Shown: piece after piece, positions 5,855-7,103 of the stretch
Numbering within the stretch: position 1 is the stretch's first letter
How the letters are laid out: every line of letters begins with the position of its first letter
DNA from: Balneolales bacterium
GTDB lineage: Bacteria > Bacteroidota > Rhodothermia > Balneolales > Natronogracilivirgulaceae
Reading direction: 5' to 3'
NCBI GenBank assembly: GCA_007131625.1
Contig: SLQC01000045.1
Location: 1-7,103, forward strand
Length of the DNA: 7,103 nt
The notes under the pieces: model-generated
Seen by the model: the letters and a program-made list of their open reading frames with translations, nothing else
Database searches by the model: none
What the model was told of the DNA's origin: nothing
Program-made: the position numbers and the translations under genes

Positions 5855-6706
5855 ATGAATTACGCCATACGAAATACCATCATACTACTTGTATCGGTCG
5901 TGCTTTTCGGCGGAGGCGGCTGGGCATTTATCACCTGGCTGCATAGCGGGCCTATCGAAGAACTCAAGTACAACACAGAGCAACTGGAAATAGAGGCGTC
6001 TGGTTACAGGTCTGCTGTTGCCGACTATGAATCCGTAGTTCGTAAAATTGCTGAAGTCCGGTACCGGAGAGAAAACTATCCCAAATCGTTCTTTCCGACC
6101 TCCAGCGCCAGCGATGTTTATGATTTTCTTATCCGTCTTAACCAGGATCATGCTTTTACCGAGCTCAACTTTTCCTATCAGGATTCCACAATTCATGATG
6201 AATACGGTATTATGACAACTTCGATCAACGGAACCGGTAACTACCGTAACCTTATCAATTTCCTCAATCGGATAGAGACGGGCGAAATTATCAACAAAGT
6301 CACCTCACTGCAGATTCAGGCTGTCAACCAACTCGAGCGACTTTCGTACATCTCATTTAACATTACGCTTCAGACCTATTATGCACGTCAACCCGAAATC
6401 CCCCGTGGCACCATTACAGGAAGCAGTTCTACCACAGCAATAGCACGAAACCCCTTTTTCCCACTCATCCACGCTGTCAGGCCTGTGGAAGAGGATGAGA
6501 TCAATATCGAAGACAGCCGAATGATCGCGATCAGTCGGAACAATACCTGGCTCATCGATCAAAACAGTAATCTGCGATCGCTCGCAATTGGTGATGAAGT
6601 ATACCTCGGAACACTTGTCCAAATTAACACGGACGAAGGTACTGCCGAATTCCGGTTGAACCGGGGAGGTATTATCGATCGCGTTACCAAACACATACGA
6701 AATTAG
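5855..6706 (+). CDS. PilO-PilP fusion protein
   Basis: This 283-residue protein has two parts. The PilO-like part has a short cytoplasmic end, a membrane helix (about 8-28), a coiled coil (about 33-70) and a ferredoxin-like domain (about 85-178). In that domain SSASDVYDFLIRLNQDH (83-99) and GTGNYRNLINFLNRIE (126-141) match PilO, the latter being the G-x-Y-x-x-L-x-x-F-L-x-x-I/L helix. After a Ser/Thr-rich linker (185-197) comes a PilP-like domain: NPFFPLI (199-205), then NTWLIDQNSNLRSLAIGDEVYLGTLVQI (230-257) and GGIIDRVTKHI (271-281). This is the beta-sandwich pattern of PilP and of the GspC homology region, which contact the secretin. Canonical PilP is a separate lipoprotein; no lipobox is present because the domain is tethered through PilO. 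By family the protein would pair with PilN across the periplasm and bind the secretin N0 domain. The start at 5855 is three bases after the PilMN stop, so the two are probably co-translated. Confidence 0.82.
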   Translation: MNYAIRNTIILLVSVVLFGGGGWAFITWLHSGPIEELKYNTEQLEIEASGYRSAVADYESVVRKIAEVRYRRENYPKSFFPTSSASDVYDFLIRLNQDHAFTELNFSYQDSTIHDEYGIMTTSINGTGNYRNLINFLNRIETGEIINKVTSLQIQAVNQLERLSYISFNITLQTYYARQPEIPRGTITGSSSTTAIARNPFFPLIHAVRPVEEDEINIEDSRMIAISRNNTWLIDQNSNLRSLAIGDEVYLGTLVQINTDEGTAEFRLNRGGIIDRVTKHIRN

Positions 6707-6713
6707 ATGTATC

Positions 6714-7103
6714 ATGACTACCACTAAACACTCCACCACCATCCTGCTTCTGCTCGGCTTTGTATGGGCTACTGGCTCCGTCTATGCACAGGATCCCGAT
6801 GAGCTGCATTTCCGGGAATATGTCAATCCTGACGAAATTGTAAGTATTGCCTCTGATACCCCATTCGTACAAGCAATTCAGATTCTCTCTGATTTCGCCC
6901 AGGAGTTCGAAGACCGTATCATCATCGATCGGTCCGGCTATGCAGGTGCCATAAATGTAAATATCAGTAATATGTATTGGCGAAGGGCCCTTCATCTGAT
7001 CGCTCGTGTTAACAATCTTGTGATAGAACAGGATCGGGAAGCTTATGAAATAAGACTGATTGCCGACGTCCGTGAAGAAGACGAAGTAGAAGTTGCGCGC
7101 CTG
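6714..7103 (+). CDS. Secretin (PilQ/GspD-like), N-terminal part, cut by window end
   Basis: The first 130 codons are visible, and the frame is open to the last base. Residues 1-25 form a signal peptide (K5 and H6, a hydrophobic core ILLLLGFVWA, cleavage likely after VYA). After a short linker comes a secretin/TonB short N-terminal (STN, N0) domain at about 40-103: DTPFVQAIQILSDFAQEF, then RIIIDRSGYAGAINVNISN and MYWRRALHLIARVNNL. The order F-x-x-A-I-x-I-L, I-I-I-D and W-x-x-A-L-x-x-I is diagnostic for N0. By family the full protein forms the outer-membrane gate, with N0 meeting the PilP-like domain encoded just upstream. No AMIN domain precedes the STN domain, unlike classical PilQ. The gap from the PilOP stop is seven bases. 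A closer ATG at 6707 gives only six codons. Position after PilMNOP argues for PilQ, but GspD-like cannot be excluded from this fragment. Confidence 0.85.
   Translation, partial: MTTTKHSTTILLLLGFVWATGSVYAQDPDELHFREYVNPDEIVSIASDTPFVQAIQILSDFAQEFEDRIIIDRSGYAGAINVNISNMYWRRALHLIARVNNLVIEQDREAYEIRLIADVREEDEVEVARL

Noticed and set aside
6707..6727. Secretin start or small gene at ATG 6707
   Set aside because: This frame stops after six codons. The ATG at 6714 opens the frame with a proper signal peptide.

Overview
The window is one plus-strand operon encoding the minor pilins, an ATPase and the envelope-spanning alignment complex of a type IV pilus (T4P). Base composition is roughly balanced between AT and GC. 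The sequence alone does not identify the organism. Leaderless-looking pilins, fused PilM-PilN and PilO-PilP proteins and a short-N-terminus secretin suggest a Gram-negative (diderm) bacterium. My best guess is the Rhodothermota/Balneolota part of the Bacteroidota-Chlorobiota group, at low confidence.

Layout. Bases 1-123 are an AT-rich leader, with one open frame that could be the tail of an upstream gene. Next come a PilV-like minor pilin (127-657), a stand-alone cyclic-nucleotide-binding-domain protein (666-1178), a PilW-like minor pilin (1178-1753) and a PilX-like minor pilin with a long C-terminal domain (1772-2803). They are followed by a PilT-family hexameric ATPase (2827-4089), a PilM-PilN fusion (4118-5851), a PilO-PilP fusion (5855-6706) and the start of a secretin (6714 to the window edge). 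Gaps between genes are at most 28 bases, one pair overlaps by one base, and I see no internal terminator. No RNA genes, mobile elements or CRISPR arrays were seen.

How the genes work together. The three minor pilins would form the initiating tip of a pilus or pseudopilus. The ATPase would power pilin movement in the cytoplasm. PilMN and PilOP would link the inner-membrane motor to the outer-membrane secretin. Minor-pilin order V-W-X and alignment order M-N-O-P-Q are the classical T4P orders, but here they lie in one operon, with four alignment genes merged into two. The extension ATPase (PilB), platform protein (PilC), prepilin peptidase and major pilin are not in the window.

The most unusual points are the cNMP-binding protein between pilV-like and pilW-like genes, the two fusions, the altered Asp box of the ATPase, and the lack of a recognisable prepilin peptidase site in two of the three pilin-like proteins.
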